A stretch of DNA of 64,000 bases from an uncultured Eubacteriales bacterium. Lineage in GTDB: Bacteria; Bacillota; Clostridia; Oscillospirales; QAMX01. Shown piece after piece: positions 16,129-25,193 of the stretch. The stretch lies in assembly GCA_934546935.1 (NCBI GenBank), contig CAKTEH010000004.1, positions 1-64,000 on the forward strand, read 5' to 3'. Made by a program: the position numbers and the translations under genes. The notes beneath the pieces were generated by a model, which was not told where the DNA came from, did no database searches, and worked only from the letters and a program-made list of their open reading frames with translations. Within the stretch, counting starts at the first letter, position 1, and each line of letters begins with the position of its first letter.

Positions 16129-17346
16129 TCAATTCTGCCGGTAACAGGATAGGAAACGGCCGAGCTTCGCCATTCCATCGCGCAACTGCGCTTCAGTGGG
16201 GAGAAATACAATGCGGAAGTGATCGGGAGAAGGCCAGTTAAAGCCGGTACCCTGTACAAGCAGAACATTTTCCGCTTTCAGGAGGTCGATGGCAAAACGT
16301 TCGTCGTCTTTAATGCGGAAACGGCGGACGTCAATTCGCGGGAAACAGTAGAACGCTGCGCGCGGGCGCACGACCGAAAGCCCTTCGATGGCGTTAATGG
16401 ATTCGCAGATCGCTTCGCGCTGTTGATAAATCCGGCCGCCGGGCTGGAAAAGGAAGCGGGTTGCGTCCAGATGCTCCAGCGCTACAGGGATGATACTTTG
16501 CGCAGGGACATTTGCGCAAAGGCGCATTGAGGCCAGCATATCCAAACCCTCCAGATATCCTTTCGCGCGTTCTAAAGGACCGGAAAGTACAATCCATCCG
16601 CAGCGGAACCCGGCCATCAGATGGCTCTTGGAAAGGCCGTTAAAAGTGACGCACAGTACATCCGGGCACAAAGAGGCAATGGACACGTGCTCCAGGCCGT
16701 CCATAAGCAGGCGGTCGTAAATTTCATCACTGAAAATCATCAGGTCAAATTCGCGTGCAAGCTCTGCGATCTGGCTAAGGATTTGCGTACCGTAATTTGC
16801 GCCTGTAGGGTTGTTGGGATTGATAATGACGATGGCGCGGGTGCGTGCGGTGATTTTGCGGCGCATATCGGCAAGGTCCGGCATCCAGTCGCTTTGCTCA
16901 TCACAGATATAGTGTACTGCCTTCCCGCCGGCAAGGGTGACGCTGGCCGTCCAAAGCGGGTAATCAGGGCTCGGGATGAGTACTTCGTCTCCATCATCCA
17001 GCAGTGCCTGCATGCTCATATTGATCAGTTCACTGCAGCCGTTTCCGGTGTAAATATGTTCTGGATGAACATTTTCGATCCCCTTGTTGCGGTGATAAGC
17101 GGCAATCGCCTCGCGCGCGGCCAGGACGCCGCGGGATTCGGAATAGCCTTCGCTTAACTCGAGCTGGCGTTTCATCGCATCCAGAACCGGCGTGGGGGTT
17201 TCAAACCCAAAGGGAGCGGGATTTCCGATATTCAGCTTTAATATTTTTTCCCCGGCGGCTTCCATAGCGCTGGCCTGTGCGACCACACGGCCACGAACCT
17301 CATAAGCTACGCCGTCAAGTTTGGAAGATTTTTTGAATGTACGCAT
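16129..17346 (-). CDS. alaA: AlaA-type alanine aminotransferase (PLP-dependent class I/II)
   Basis: 405-aa fold-type I aminotransferase, the same length as E. coli AlaA and strikingly similar to it: MRTFKKSSKLDGVAYEVRG at the start, LNIGNPAPFGFETP, DYPLWTASVTLAGGKAVHY, INPNNPTGANY, FNGLSKSHLMAGFR with the PLP-binding Lys240, MLASMRLCANVPAQ and VQGTGFNWPSPDH. It should interconvert pyruvate plus glutamate with alanine plus 2-oxoglutarate. AAAGGAG precedes the ATG at 17346. Transcription is controlled by a T-box leader whose likely specifier is an alanine codon, so it is made when charged tRNA-Ala is low. Confidence 0.92.
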   Translation of the reverse strand: MRTFKKSSKLDGVAYEVRGRVVAQASAMEAAGEKILKLNIGNPAPFGFETPTPVLDAMKRQLELSEGYSESRGVLAAREAIAAYHRNKGIENVHPEHIYTGNGCSELINMSMQALLDDGDEVLIPSPDYPLWTASVTLAGGKAVHYICDEQSDWMPDLADMRRKITARTRAIVIINPNNPTGANYGTQILSQIAELAREFDLMIFSDEIYDRLLMDGLEHVSIASLCPDVLCVTFNGLSKSHLMAGFRCGWIVLSGPLERAKGYLEGLDMLASMRLCANVPAQSIIPVALEHLDATRFLFQPGGRIYQQREAICESINAIEGLSVVRPRAAFYCFPRIDVRRFRIKDDERFAIDLLKAENVLLVQGTGFNWPSPDHFRIVFLPTEAQLRDGMAKLGRFLSCYRQN

Positions 17347-17370
17347 GCAGGGAATCTCCTTTCCGAAAAT

Positions 17371-17659
17371 AAAAAACGCCCGAAGCATGAATTCCATGCT
17401 TCGGGCGAACCTCTACCTAGTCCGTGTTACCACCGAAATTCGGCGTAAAAAACGCCGCACTCTACCGGTACTTGCCAAAAGACGCATACCGCTGCGCGAT
17501 AACGGGCGTACCCGTTGGATACTACTTGGCATATCAGCCTTTCGCTCCAAAGCTCAGAGGGGGCTTCAACGGTAAACGCACGGAACCTTACAGCATCCGG
17601 TTCCTCTCTTGGCTTTGCTTACCGATTACTCTTCCTCGTCGCAGCTTTTTTGAAGATTA
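17371..17659 (-). promoter_or_regulatory. T-box leader upstream of alaA (probable alanine specifier)
   Basis: The minus-strand leader shows a long Stem I with an AGTA motif and an AAGAGAG/AAGG apical region. A paired CGGTAA/TTACCG is followed by TTGAAGCC, where GCC (17564-17562) is the likely specifier codon for alanine. Downstream is the T-box GGTGGTAACACGG (17434-17422). Then comes a terminator: a 13-bp perfect stem (17377-17389 and 17395-17407) plus six Us. Uncharged tRNA-Ala would pair with specifier and T-box to prevent termination. The T-box itself is a variant of the usual TGGTACCGCG. Confidence 0.85.
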
Positions 17660-17665
17660 ATTGGA

Positions 17666-17694
17666 AGTATATCATGCTTTGCAAATTTTGTCAA
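17666..17694 (-). promoter_or_regulatory. alaA/T-box promoter
   Basis: On the minus strand: perfect TTGACA (17694-17689), 17-base spacer, TATACT (17671-17666). Confidence 0.8.
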
Positions 17695-17706
17695 GTGCTT
17701 TTTTGC

Positions 17707-18585
17707 TCAGTCAAAAACAGCCATTAGATCCTTTGGCACAGGCGCGGTAAAGTGCATAGGCGCCCGCGTTAGCGGATGCAGGAAATCAAGCTGCCAGGCA
17801 TGTAGGGCCGGCCGTCCAATGCGTGTGTAATTGGGATTGTACAGGAAATCGCCGGGGAGGGGATGCCCGATATAGCGCATGTGGACTCGGATCTGATGGG
17901 TGCGTCCAGTTTCCAGGCGGATTTGAACCATGCTGTATCCATTCCTGCAGTCGAGGCGGGTGTAGTGCGTTACCGCGCGCATGCCGTCGCCGTCAAAACT
18001 TACCCGCCGGGCGAGAATGGAGTCCGGGTCACGTGCAATGGGCGCGTCGATTGTCCCCTGTGCTGGGCAAAGTCCTTCGGCTGCGGCAAGGTAAGTGCGG
18101 GTAAGACTGTTTGTATGGAGCGCGTCCGTGAGGATACAGGCGGACAGGCGGTTTTTTGCAATCAATATGAGCCCGGAAGTGTGCCGGTCAAGACGCCCCA
18201 GACAGCGCAGGACAAAGCGTTCTCCGTACCGGCTGCGGCAGGCGTTGGCCAATGTACCAGATGGGTTGGAAGGCGTTGGGTAAACTGCCATTCCGGCGGG
18301 TTTATTGATAAGCAGGATATCCTCGTCTTCATATAAGACATCAAGCGGGATCGCTTCGGCAAGGATTGTATCGTTTCCCTGAATTTCCGGAATACGTATG
18401 GTAAGGATCATACCGGGCAAAATCCGGTCAACGACCCTGGCCGGTGAGCCATCAAGCAGGACAAGCTGCATATCCCGGCGCAGAATATTTATGACGGAAC
18501 CGGAAAACCCCTGTGCGCGCAGAAATGCGTCAATACGTGTGCCGGGGGCCGCAGTATCTGTGCAGTATTCAATGATCCGGTTCAT
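17707..18585 (-). CDS. RluA-family RNA pseudouridine synthase
   Basis: 292-aa enzyme converting uridines to pseudouridine in rRNA or tRNA. An N-terminal S4-like RNA-binding part (about 15-75) is followed by the catalytic domain with GRLDRHTSGLILIAK (catalytic Asp in RLDR), RTYLA, and the C-terminal ETGRTHQIRVHMRYIGHPLPGD. The RluA/RluD subgroup cannot be separated by eye. It lies 47 bases downstream of the small Cys-rich gene on the same strand and may be co-transcribed with it. Its own ribosome binding site is weak. Confidence 0.88.
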   Translation of the reverse strand: MNRIIEYCTDTAAPGTRIDAFLRAQGFSGSVINILRRDMQLVLLDGSPARVVDRILPGMILTIRIPEIQGNDTILAEAIPLDVLYEDEDILLINKPAGMAVYPTPSNPSGTLANACRSRYGERFVLRCLGRLDRHTSGLILIAKNRLSACILTDALHTNSLTRTYLAAAEGLCPAQGTIDAPIARDPDSILARRVSFDGDGMRAVTHYTRLDCRNGYSMVQIRLETGRTHQIRVHMRYIGHPLPGDFLYNPNYTRIGRPALHAWQLDFLHPLTRAPMHFTAPVPKDLMAVFD

Positions 18586-18632
18586 TTTACACGGTTGCGC
18601 TGTCGGGCGGGCTGCTGAGATGGGCGGCTATT

Positions 18633-18794
18633 TCATTCTTTGTGCGCATCTTTACCGTTTCCTTTCGCAAGCCGCTCACAGGTAGTTGAAGATGGCTTTT
18701 CCATGCCATGGTGAAAGGCCCTGCAGGCAGCGCAGTTTCCGTGGCGTGGGCAGCCGGAATTTTTACACGGGCAGTTTGGATTGAGGTTTTCCAT
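18633..18794 (-). CDS. Small cysteine-rich protein (53 aa)
   Basis: A short gene starting at ATG 18794 with AAAGGAGAC upstream and ending at TGA 18635-18633. The product MENLNPNCPCKNSGCPRHGN... continues CAACRAFHHGMEKPSSTTCERL. It has six Cys, mostly in CxC and CxxC-like pairs, and clustered His, so it probably binds zinc or another metal. Similar tiny 'CPRHGNCxxCxxFH' proteins occur widely in Clostridia, with no known function. It lies just upstream of the RluA gene. Confidence 0.7.
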   Translation of the reverse strand: MENLNPNCPCKNSGCPRHGNCAACRAFHHGMEKPSSTTCERLAKGNGKDAHKE

Positions 18795-18878
18795 ATTTCC
18801 GTCTCCTTTCTAAAAACCGGTTTTATGCTTGCGCAACCAGTATAGCACAGAAAACAGCGAGATGCCAGGACTTTTGTC

Positions 18879-18907
18879 TTGCCGTTCATCCGAAAAAAAG
18901 ATATAAT
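18879..18907 (+). promoter_or_regulatory. Glycerate kinase promoter
   Basis: TTGCCG (18879-18884), 17 bases, TATAAT (18902-18907). Confidence 0.7.
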
Positions 18908-18938
18908 GAAAGTAATAACTGGAATTATGGAGGAGAGT

Positions 18939-20084
18939 ATGAAGGTTGTAATTGCCATAGATTCTTTTAAAGGCTCGCTTACTTCGCTGGAAGCAGGGGA
19001 AGCCGCGCAGCGCGGTATTCTGGCTGCCTGTCCGGATGCACAGACTATGGTGCTTCCGGTTGCTGATGGGGGCGAGGGCACGGTTGAAGCGTTGATCAGC
19101 GGTCTTGGCGGCGATACGGTAACGCTGACGGTAACCGGGCCGCTTGGCGAGCCGGTGCTGGCCAGGTATGGCGTCATACCTGCGCGCAGGCTCGCTGTGA
19201 TGGAGATGGCGCAGTCAAGTGGCCTGACGCTAGTGCCGGAGGAAAGGCGCAATCCGCTTAATACCACTACCTACGGCCTTGGTGAGATGATCCGCGATGC
19301 TTTGGAGCGCGGTTGCCGGGAATTTATTATCGGTATCGGAGGCAGTGCGACCAATGATGGCGGTATTGGTATGCTGTGCGCCCTCGGCGTGCAATTTTAT
19401 GATGCCGGCGGGGTGAAAACCGGGATTTATGGCCGGGATGTGGAGCGCATTGCCCATCTGGACCGGTCAGGCATGCCTGCCATTTTGTCGGAATGCGTGT
19501 TTCATATTGCCTGTGACGTGAATAACCCGCTTTGCGGACCGCGTGGAGCGTCTGCGGTGTTTGGCCCGCAGAAAGGCGCGACGCCGCAGATCGTTGCGCA
19601 GCTGGATGCCGCGCTGTCCGGTTTTGCCCGGTGCACGGCCGGGGTTTTGGGTGTGGATTACAGCGAGTTGCCAGGTGCGGGCGCTGCCGGGGGGCTCGGA
19701 TTTGCATTGCGCAGCTATCTCGGCGCCGAGCTGCGGCCGGGGATTGAAATTGTTTTGGATGCTGTGGAACTGGCACGTTATGCCGAGGGCGCGGATGTCG
19801 TCGTGACTGGGGAAGGACGCATGGACTTCCAGAGCGCAATGGGGAAGGCCCCTTGCGGGATTGCGGAAATTGGAAAGCGTTGCGGCGCGCTGGTTGTCGG
19901 TTTGTGCGGCTGTGCAGGCGAGGATGCCGAAGCCTGCAACGCACAGGGAATCGATGCGTTTTTCCCGATCCTGCGTGCTCCGCAAAGCCTGGAGTCTGCG
20001 ATGGATCCGGCGAATGCGAAGCAGAATATGGAAAAAACGGCAAGGCAGGTATTTTCCCTGCTCGCCGCAAGCAGATCATTTTAA
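18939..20084 (+). CDS. glxK: Glycerate kinase (GlxK/GarK family)
   Basis: 381-aa kinase that phosphorylates D-glycerate to a phosphoglycerate feeding glycolysis. Family signatures include KVVIAIDSFKGSLTS at the start, LPVADGGEGTVEAL, IGIGGSATNDGGIGML, ACDVNNPLCGPRGASAVFGPQKGA, GAGAAGGLGFAL and VVVTGEGRMDFQSAMGKAP. The start at 18939 follows GGAGGAG; the upstream ATGs lack a site. It is monocistronic. With the hydroxyacid dehydrogenase and glycolytic genes elsewhere in the window it fits use of glycerate or hydroxypyruvate, though they are not linked. Confidence 0.92.
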   Translation: MKVVIAIDSFKGSLTSLEAGEAAQRGILAACPDAQTMVLPVADGGEGTVEALISGLGGDTVTLTVTGPLGEPVLARYGVIPARRLAVMEMAQSSGLTLVPEERRNPLNTTTYGLGEMIRDALERGCREFIIGIGGSATNDGGIGMLCALGVQFYDAGGVKTGIYGRDVERIAHLDRSGMPAILSECVFHIACDVNNPLCGPRGASAVFGPQKGATPQIVAQLDAALSGFARCTAGVLGVDYSELPGAGAAGGLGFALRSYLGAELRPGIEIVLDAVELARYAEGADVVVTGEGRMDFQSAMGKAPCGIAEIGKRCGALVVGLCGCAGEDAEACNAQGIDAFFPILRAPQSLESAMDPANAKQNMEKTARQVFSLLAASRSF

Positions 20085-20108
20085 TAAATTCCCTGCCTGA
20101 ACGGGTAG

Positions 20109-20137
20109 AAAAAACCGCCGCTGCGTAGCAGCGGCGG
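20109..20137 (-). terminator. Terminator of the DUF4097 gene
   Basis: A perfect 10-bp GC stem (20115-20124 and 20128-20137) with loop GTA is followed by six Ts on the minus strand. Confidence 0.8.
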
Positions 20138-20190
20138 GGGAAAATCAATAGGATCTGAACATGTAAAACGCGTTGGCCGGTTCATCCTGT

Positions 20191-21705
20191 TCAGGAGGCC
20201 GGCGTATATGCGAAGATTTGTAAATCCCCGCTTACCGTTTCGATATGGAAACCTGCAATACCGTCGCCGCGGACATAAGCGCCGTGTGCATCAACGACGG
20301 ATAATCCGGAGATAAGATTGCCGGAGTTGGAATAAAAATCAAGCGTAAAGTCGGACTGCACGGGCAAATGTAAGGCAACGCCGCCGGTTTGGGTTGTAAT
20401 GTCCAATGCATACGGACAAATCGGCGCCTGGATGCGAACATCTCCGTCATAAGTGGATGCTTTTAGGCGGTGGATATTTGCATTCACATTTACATTTCCG
20501 GACTGTGTGTGCGCTTCGATGCTGCATAACACGTCGCCGCTGTCAATCTGCACGCTTCCGGATTCAGAGGAAAACGTTACATTTTCAAACAGCCCGGAAA
20601 ACGAAGCGTCGGCAGACACGGTTTCTATGTTCAGCGGCCCCGTGATGTTTAGATGGTCTGCGGTGATGCAGCCGTTCTTTGCATCTATTTGCATGGTGCT
20701 GAACGTGATGCCGTCAAGGGTCAACGCGGCGTCGCCGATTACAAAATCGGCGTTTACTGCGGCGTCGGCCAACGCCCGCGGTATGCAGATTTCAAGATCC
20801 TTCACAGGAAGTGCGGCCTGTGCGGCCTGTGGCGTACAGTATTGGACAAAAAGCGTATTGCCTTCCAGTCCGCAGCATAACGCTTGCTGCTGCGTAACGC
20901 CGCCTTGCGCATTTTCCAGGACAAGGAAATCCGTGCCGTCATAGACATGAACCTGCACATTTCCTGCCGGCCAATTTACTTCCAACATATCGACTTCCGT
21001 CAGATGCGCCGCTTCAACCGCATAGGCGCCGTCTTCGCTGAAGCTTTGCACCATATCCCGGTATCCCTGCGCTGCATCGCCAAAATCCAGTACTGTGCCT
21101 GAATCTGCGTGCGTTTTTCCTGCATCCGTTTCGGGGCTGTCTGTACTTCCTGCTGCGGATATCGGCGTTTCAATGCCGGAATCCATGCGGGAATTGAAAA
21201 AAGCTGTCTGTGTGATAAAAAACACCCCGCATGCGGCGAGGGCGGTCAATGCCGCGCCTGCCAGTGCAACAGCAAACGCCGCAGAAATCGAAACGGCTTT
21301 TTTGGCGGATTTGTCTGCCTGAGCCTTCCCGGAGTGGCTGCGCGCGTTGTTTTTGGCTTTTTGCGGCGGCTTCTTTTCTGCTGTGTCTTGTTGCTGCTGC
21401 GTCCCGGTTCCAGTGCTTTGGCTGTGCGCGCTGTATCTGCGGGTCGTGCGGCCCGTCCCGCCAAAAGGCGGCGCTGCGTGCGCAGCGCGCACATTGCGCA
21501 TAGCGTCGGCAATTCGGTCTTTTATTTCCTGCGCACATCCGAGGATTGCGTCATAGGCTTCGCCAGGCGTTTTTCCAGAGCTGATATAATTATAATAGCG
21601 CCGGATCATATTCCGCGTCAGCTCCGTGCGCAGCGCACGCATTTGTGCACAGTCGGGGACACTGCGGAAAAAAGAGTAAATTAATTCTTTTATTTTATAT
21701 TCCAA
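20191..21705 (-). CDS. DUF4097-type membrane protein with beta-strand repeats
   Basis: 504-aa protein. Residues 1-75 are a helical cytosolic domain (ELTRNMIRRYYNYISSGKTPGEAYDAIL) of the kind found in DUF1700-like proteins. A low-complexity Gln/Lys/Ala linker and one transmembrane segment (about 140-165) follow. A long extracellular repeat region of short beta strands (VNADFVIGD, VSADASFSG, QIDSGDVLCSIEAHTQSGNVNV, IETVSGDLQIF) is the DUF4097 pattern, probably a beta helix. The start is TTG at 21705, with GGAGGTGA nine bases upstream. Such proteins usually sit in envelope-stress loci; here it is alone. Function unknown. Confidence 0.75.
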   Translation of the reverse strand: MEYKIKELIYSFFRSVPDCAQMRALRTELTRNMIRRYYNYISSGKTPGEAYDAILGCAQEIKDRIADAMRNVRAAHAAPPFGGTGRTTRRYSAHSQSTGTGTQQQQDTAEKKPPQKAKNNARSHSGKAQADKSAKKAVSISAAFAVALAGAALTALAACGVFFITQTAFFNSRMDSGIETPISAAGSTDSPETDAGKTHADSGTVLDFGDAAQGYRDMVQSFSEDGAYAVEAAHLTEVDMLEVNWPAGNVQVHVYDGTDFLVLENAQGGVTQQQALCCGLEGNTLFVQYCTPQAAQAALPVKDLEICIPRALADAAVNADFVIGDAALTLDGITFSTMQIDAKNGCITADHLNITGPLNIETVSADASFSGLFENVTFSSESGSVQIDSGDVLCSIEAHTQSGNVNVNANIHRLKASTYDGDVRIQAPICPYALDITTQTGGVALHLPVQSDFTLDFYSNSGNLISGLSVVDAHGAYVRGDGIAGFHIETVSGDLQIFAYTPAS

Positions 21706-21898
21706 AGAAAATCACCTCCGGAAGTCCCGGATCCAACAGGTAAACAGGCCGCTTGGGAAAAACAGTCTAACTGCATTATAGCACGCTTTTCCGGCTTTTG
21801 CAAATAGCAGTGTATTTGTCTGCATGGCCGCGTGGGAACATGGATACGGCGCTGAAGGATAAGAAAAAAGTATGCTTAGAAAACAAAAGGAGAGGGAT

Positions 21899-22735
21899 AT
21901 GATACGCACAATAAAACGGGAACAGCTGGTTTCCACGCTGCGTCAGGCACTCATTGCTGCCTGTGCCGCTCCGCCGGAGGAGGTCGTCACGGCGCTTGAA
22001 CGGGCGCGCTGCAACGAAGAAGGCGTCGCGGCCGAGGTACTGCGGCAGTTGGCGGAAAACCACCGCCTTGGCCAAAAAACCGGACGTCCATGCTGCCAGG
22101 ACACAGGGATGGCCTTGATTTTTGCCGATATTGGCCGGGATGTGCATATGGATTTTGATTTTTATGATGCGGTCAATGCAGCTGTGCGTGCGGCTTATGG
22201 CGAAGGCTATCTGCGCAAGTCCGTGCGCGACCCGATAACAGGTTGCAATACGGGGGATAATACCCCGGCCATTGTGCATATCCGGCTGACGGCGGGGGAT
22301 CGGGTTGCCCTGCATGTGATGCCCAAGGGCTTCGGCGCGGAAAACCAGAGCCGTACCGCTATGCTGGTGCCGGCCGACGGCCTTGAGGGGATTGAGGCGT
22401 TTGTCCTCGAGACACTGCGCGGAGGCGCGGCTTCCGCCTGCCCGCCGGTGATTGTCGGCGTGGGCATTGGAGGCGATTTGGAAAGCTGCGCCCTGCTTGC
22501 CAAGCGCCAGCTCCTTCGCCCGCTTGGCACGCCTTCCGCTGATCCCGTGCTGGCTGGGATGGAAGCGCGCCTGCTTGCGCAGATTAATGCGCTTGGCGTC
22601 GGCCCGGGCGGCCTTGGCGGGCATACGACCGCGCTTGCGGTGCACGTCGCGGCTTCCCCGACCCATATTGGTGCGCTGCCGGTCGCTGTAAACCTGCAGT
22701 GCCATGCGGCCAGACGGATGGAGGTATTTATATGA
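21899..22735 (+). CDS. Class I fumarate hydratase, alpha subunit
   Basis: 278-aa N-terminal catalytic subunit of the iron-sulfur fumarase/tartrate dehydratase family, which interconverts fumarate and malate. The three cysteines that hold the labile 4Fe-4S cluster are present in GRPCCQDTG, ITGCNTGDN and SACPPVIVGVGIGG. The start MIRTIKREQL at 21899 follows AAAAGGAG. The stop overlaps the beta-subunit start by four bases (ATGA), ensuring paired synthesis. Tartrate dehydratase is the alternative activity, not separable by sequence here. Confidence 0.88.
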   Translation: MIRTIKREQLVSTLRQALIAACAAPPEEVVTALERARCNEEGVAAEVLRQLAENHRLGQKTGRPCCQDTGMALIFADIGRDVHMDFDFYDAVNAAVRAAYGEGYLRKSVRDPITGCNTGDNTPAIVHIRLTAGDRVALHVMPKGFGAENQSRTAMLVPADGLEGIEAFVLETLRGGAASACPPVIVGVGIGGDLESCALLAKRQLLRPLGTPSADPVLAGMEARLLAQINALGVGPGGLGGHTTALAVHVAASPTHIGALPVAVNLQCHAARRMEVFI

Positions 22736-23259
22736 GCCTATTGCATTTGACTGCACCGCTTGCCCCGGCGGACGCCGTGCGGCTGCATGCGGGGGATATT
22801 GTACGGCTTAGCGGCGTCATTTTCACACTGCGTGACGCCGGTCATGCACGGCTGCTGGAATTGCTTGCACGCGGGGAGGAGCCGCCCGTCCCGCTCGCAG
22901 GATTGTGTATTTACTATGCAGGTCCCTGTCCCAACGCGCCGGGAGAGATAATCGGCCCCTGTGGCCCGACGAGTTCAAGCCGGATGGATATTTACACCCC
23001 GCCTTTGATCGAAGCGGGCATGACGGCGATGATTGGGAAAGGGAAGCGCAGCGCGCAGGTTTATGCGGCTATGCGCGGCCGGTGCGTCTATTTTGCCGCG
23101 CCGGGTGGTGCAGGGATTCTGATGTCGTCTCACGTACGCAGCTGTGAAACAGTGGCGTTTGCTGATCTTGGCACGGAGGCGCTGAGGAAACTGGTGGTGG
23201 AGGAGATGCCGCTGATTGTCGCTGCAGATGCGCATGGGGCGAGCCTGTATGTTCGCTGA
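22732..23259 (+). CDS. Class I fumarate hydratase, beta subunit
   Basis: 175-aa C-terminal-domain subunit of the two-piece fumarase. It contains the family blocks LHAGDIVRLSGVIFTLRDAGHARL, IYYAGPCPNAPG, GPTSSSRMDIYTP, GKGKRS and YFAAPGGAG. It completes the active site with the alpha subunit and overlaps it by four bases. The pair has no other linked genes and ends in a very strong terminator. Confidence 0.88.
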   Translation: MSLLHLTAPLAPADAVRLHAGDIVRLSGVIFTLRDAGHARLLELLARGEEPPVPLAGLCIYYAGPCPNAPGEIIGPCGPTSSSRMDIYTPPLIEAGMTAMIGKGKRSAQVYAAMRGRCVYFAAPGGAGILMSSHVRSCETVAFADLGTEALRKLVVEEMPLIVAADAHGASLYVR

Positions 23260-23275
23260 CCTGGCCTGGAGGAGC

Positions 23276-23328
23276 CAAGACGGAAAAAAGTCCGGCAAAT
23301 ACATTTTGCCGGACTTTTTTCCGTCTTG
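23276..23328. terminator. Bidirectional terminator with a 24-bp perfect stem
   Basis: Perfect inverted repeat 23276-23299 and 23305-23328 with a five-base loop. Its arms contain AAAAAA/TTTTTT, so each strand carries an internal U-run. It lies between convergent fumarase and Na/Pi genes. Confidence 0.85.
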
Positions 23329-23337
23329 GAGAAGTTT

Positions 23338-25134
23338 TTATAATACAATAGCTTCAAGTGGGAGGATGTATTTTTCCTGCTGGCGTTTAAATTCCCGCCG
23401 GTAATCCTCACCGTTTCCGGAGTGGAGCTCGCGCAGATATTCGTGATGGTTTTTCATGATCGCGTCGTTTTCACGGGCCATCATCAGCATGGCGATGCTG
23501 GAGCATTGATCGGCTGCGCGTTCAAGATAGGTCAGTACTTCTGTAAAAATCAATCCGGTCTGAATTGCACAGTTTCCGCTGCGCAGCCGCTCCGTATGCC
23601 GGTTTTTCATCAGCATTACCATATCGTCGATGACTTCCTCCAAAGGCTCGATGCGCCGTGCAAGGCGGTTGTCGTCATCTTCTAATGCATTTGTAGTCAG
23701 CTCGATAATTTCCTCTACGGCCTGGATCAGCAAAGTAAGCTCGTCCTTTGCCCCGCCGGAGAAATAAAGTTTATCGCTGACCAGACGTTCGGCCAGCTCA
23801 TTGAAATTGGTTGCATAGTCGCCGATGCGTTCAATGTTAGGAACAGCCTGCATCAACAGGTTGAGCTGTTTGCTTTGTTCCCCGCCTTCAATATCCCGGG
23901 AAAGCTTAATCAGAAAATTGTCGGCTGTATCAGCAAAACGGTCGATCCTGTCCTCGCGGCGGTTGATCTGTTCGCCTATTTCTGGACGGAAGCTGTCGAA
24001 CTGCCCACAAGCAAGCACCAGGTTTTCCGAAGCGGCCCGTCCCATTGCCGCAACGGACTTGCTGGCCTCGGCAAGCGCCATGGCCGGCGAGATGAGAAGG
24101 TTATCGTTTAGATTGAACAACTCCGGATATTTTTCTGAATCGGCATCCTTCTCCGGACGGATCATACGCAGGGAAAGACGTACAAGGAAGTTGGTAAAGG
24201 GGAGGAGAACGATTGCCGTTACCAGATTGAACAGCGTCTGGAAATTGGCGATATCGCCGCTGTTAACAATCTTGTGCCACAGCTGCGGGAAAGCGCCTGC
24301 CCGATGCAGGATTGTCATGAAGATCATAAATAGAATTGTTCCCGCACAGTTAAAAAGGATATGGACAAGCCCAGTACGCTTGGAGTCTTTATTGGATCCG
24401 AGGGAGCAGTAAAACGCAGTAACCACACAAGTACCAATATTGATGCCCATAATAATCGGATATACCAGGTTGAAATCCATAATCCCGGTAGAGGAAATCG
24501 CCTGGAGCATGCCGACGGTAGCGGAGGAACTCTGCACGATCACAGTCACGGCAAGGCCGGTAAGAATGCCGAGGATCGGGATCTCGCTGAATTTGGAAAG
24601 CAGATTGATGAATGCCTGGGACTCGGAAAGACCGGAGACGGCAGAGGTCATGGACATTAGGCCAACAAAGAGAATGCCGAACCCGACGCAGATTTCGCCG
24701 ACGCTTTTTGTACCGCGCTTTTTAATGAACATGAGCAGAATAATGCCAATAATCAGCGCAATGGGCGCCAGCGTCGAAGGCTTGAAAAATTCCAAAAGAT
24801 TGCCGGAAGATTCGATGTCCATCAGCCGGATAATCTGAGCCGTGACGGTTGTACCAATATTGGCGCCGAGCACAATGCTGACCGCCTGCTTCAGATTCAG
24901 TATCCCGGCCGTGATCAGCCCGACTGCCAGGACGATGGTTGCTGTCGAGCTTTGGATAATAGCCGTGACCAGGGTACCGGTTAAAAGGCCAAGAAAGGTA
25001 TTGTGCGTCAGCTTCCCAAGGACTTTTTTCAATGCGCCGCCCGAGCTTTGCTTCAGTCCGTCTCCCATAATCTCCATGCCGTAAAGGAACATGGCCAGGC
25101 CTCCAAGCATGGTGATAACATCAAAAATACTCAT
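23338..25134 (-). CDS. Na+/phosphate cotransporter family protein with PhoU-like domain
   Basis: 598-aa protein of the NptA/PNaS family. The membrane part (about 1-310) contains two inverted repeats with the signature QSS motifs (IIQSSTATIVLAVGL and IVQSSSATVGMLQAIS) and VLGANIGTTVTAQ / IMGINIGTCVVTAF. The C-terminal about 200 residues are helical and PhoU-like (ANIERIGDYATNFNELAERL-like). It likely imports phosphate with sodium and may signal via the PhoU domain. GGGAG precedes the ATG. It is transcribed divergently from the PhoP/PhoR-type pair, with PhoP-box-like repeats between them. Confidence 0.87.
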   Translation of the reverse strand: MSIFDVITMLGGLAMFLYGMEIMGDGLKQSSGGALKKVLGKLTHNTFLGLLTGTLVTAIIQSSTATIVLAVGLITAGILNLKQAVSIVLGANIGTTVTAQIIRLMDIESSGNLLEFFKPSTLAPIALIIGIILLMFIKKRGTKSVGEICVGFGILFVGLMSMTSAVSGLSESQAFINLLSKFSEIPILGILTGLAVTVIVQSSSATVGMLQAISSTGIMDFNLVYPIIMGINIGTCVVTAFYCSLGSNKDSKRTGLVHILFNCAGTILFMIFMTILHRAGAFPQLWHKIVNSGDIANFQTLFNLVTAIVLLPFTNFLVRLSLRMIRPEKDADSEKYPELFNLNDNLLISPAMALAEASKSVAAMGRAASENLVLACGQFDSFRPEIGEQINRREDRIDRFADTADNFLIKLSRDIEGGEQSKQLNLLMQAVPNIERIGDYATNFNELAERLVSDKLYFSGGAKDELTLLIQAVEEIIELTTNALEDDDNRLARRIEPLEEVIDDMVMLMKNRHTERLRSGNCAIQTGLIFTEVLTYLERAADQCSSIAMLMMARENDAIMKNHHEYLRELHSGNGEDYRREFKRQQEKYILPLEAIVL

Positions 25135-25193
25135 CTCATACTCCCGTCGCAGTTTGTCGAATCCTATATTTAATTTATTGTAATGGAATTTTT

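Noticed and set aside
18587..19267. Minus-strand frame of 226 aa spanning glycerate kinase and the small Cys gene
   Set aside because: Overlaps two supported genes and the glycerate kinase promoter; low-complexity Ser/Thr/Pro product.
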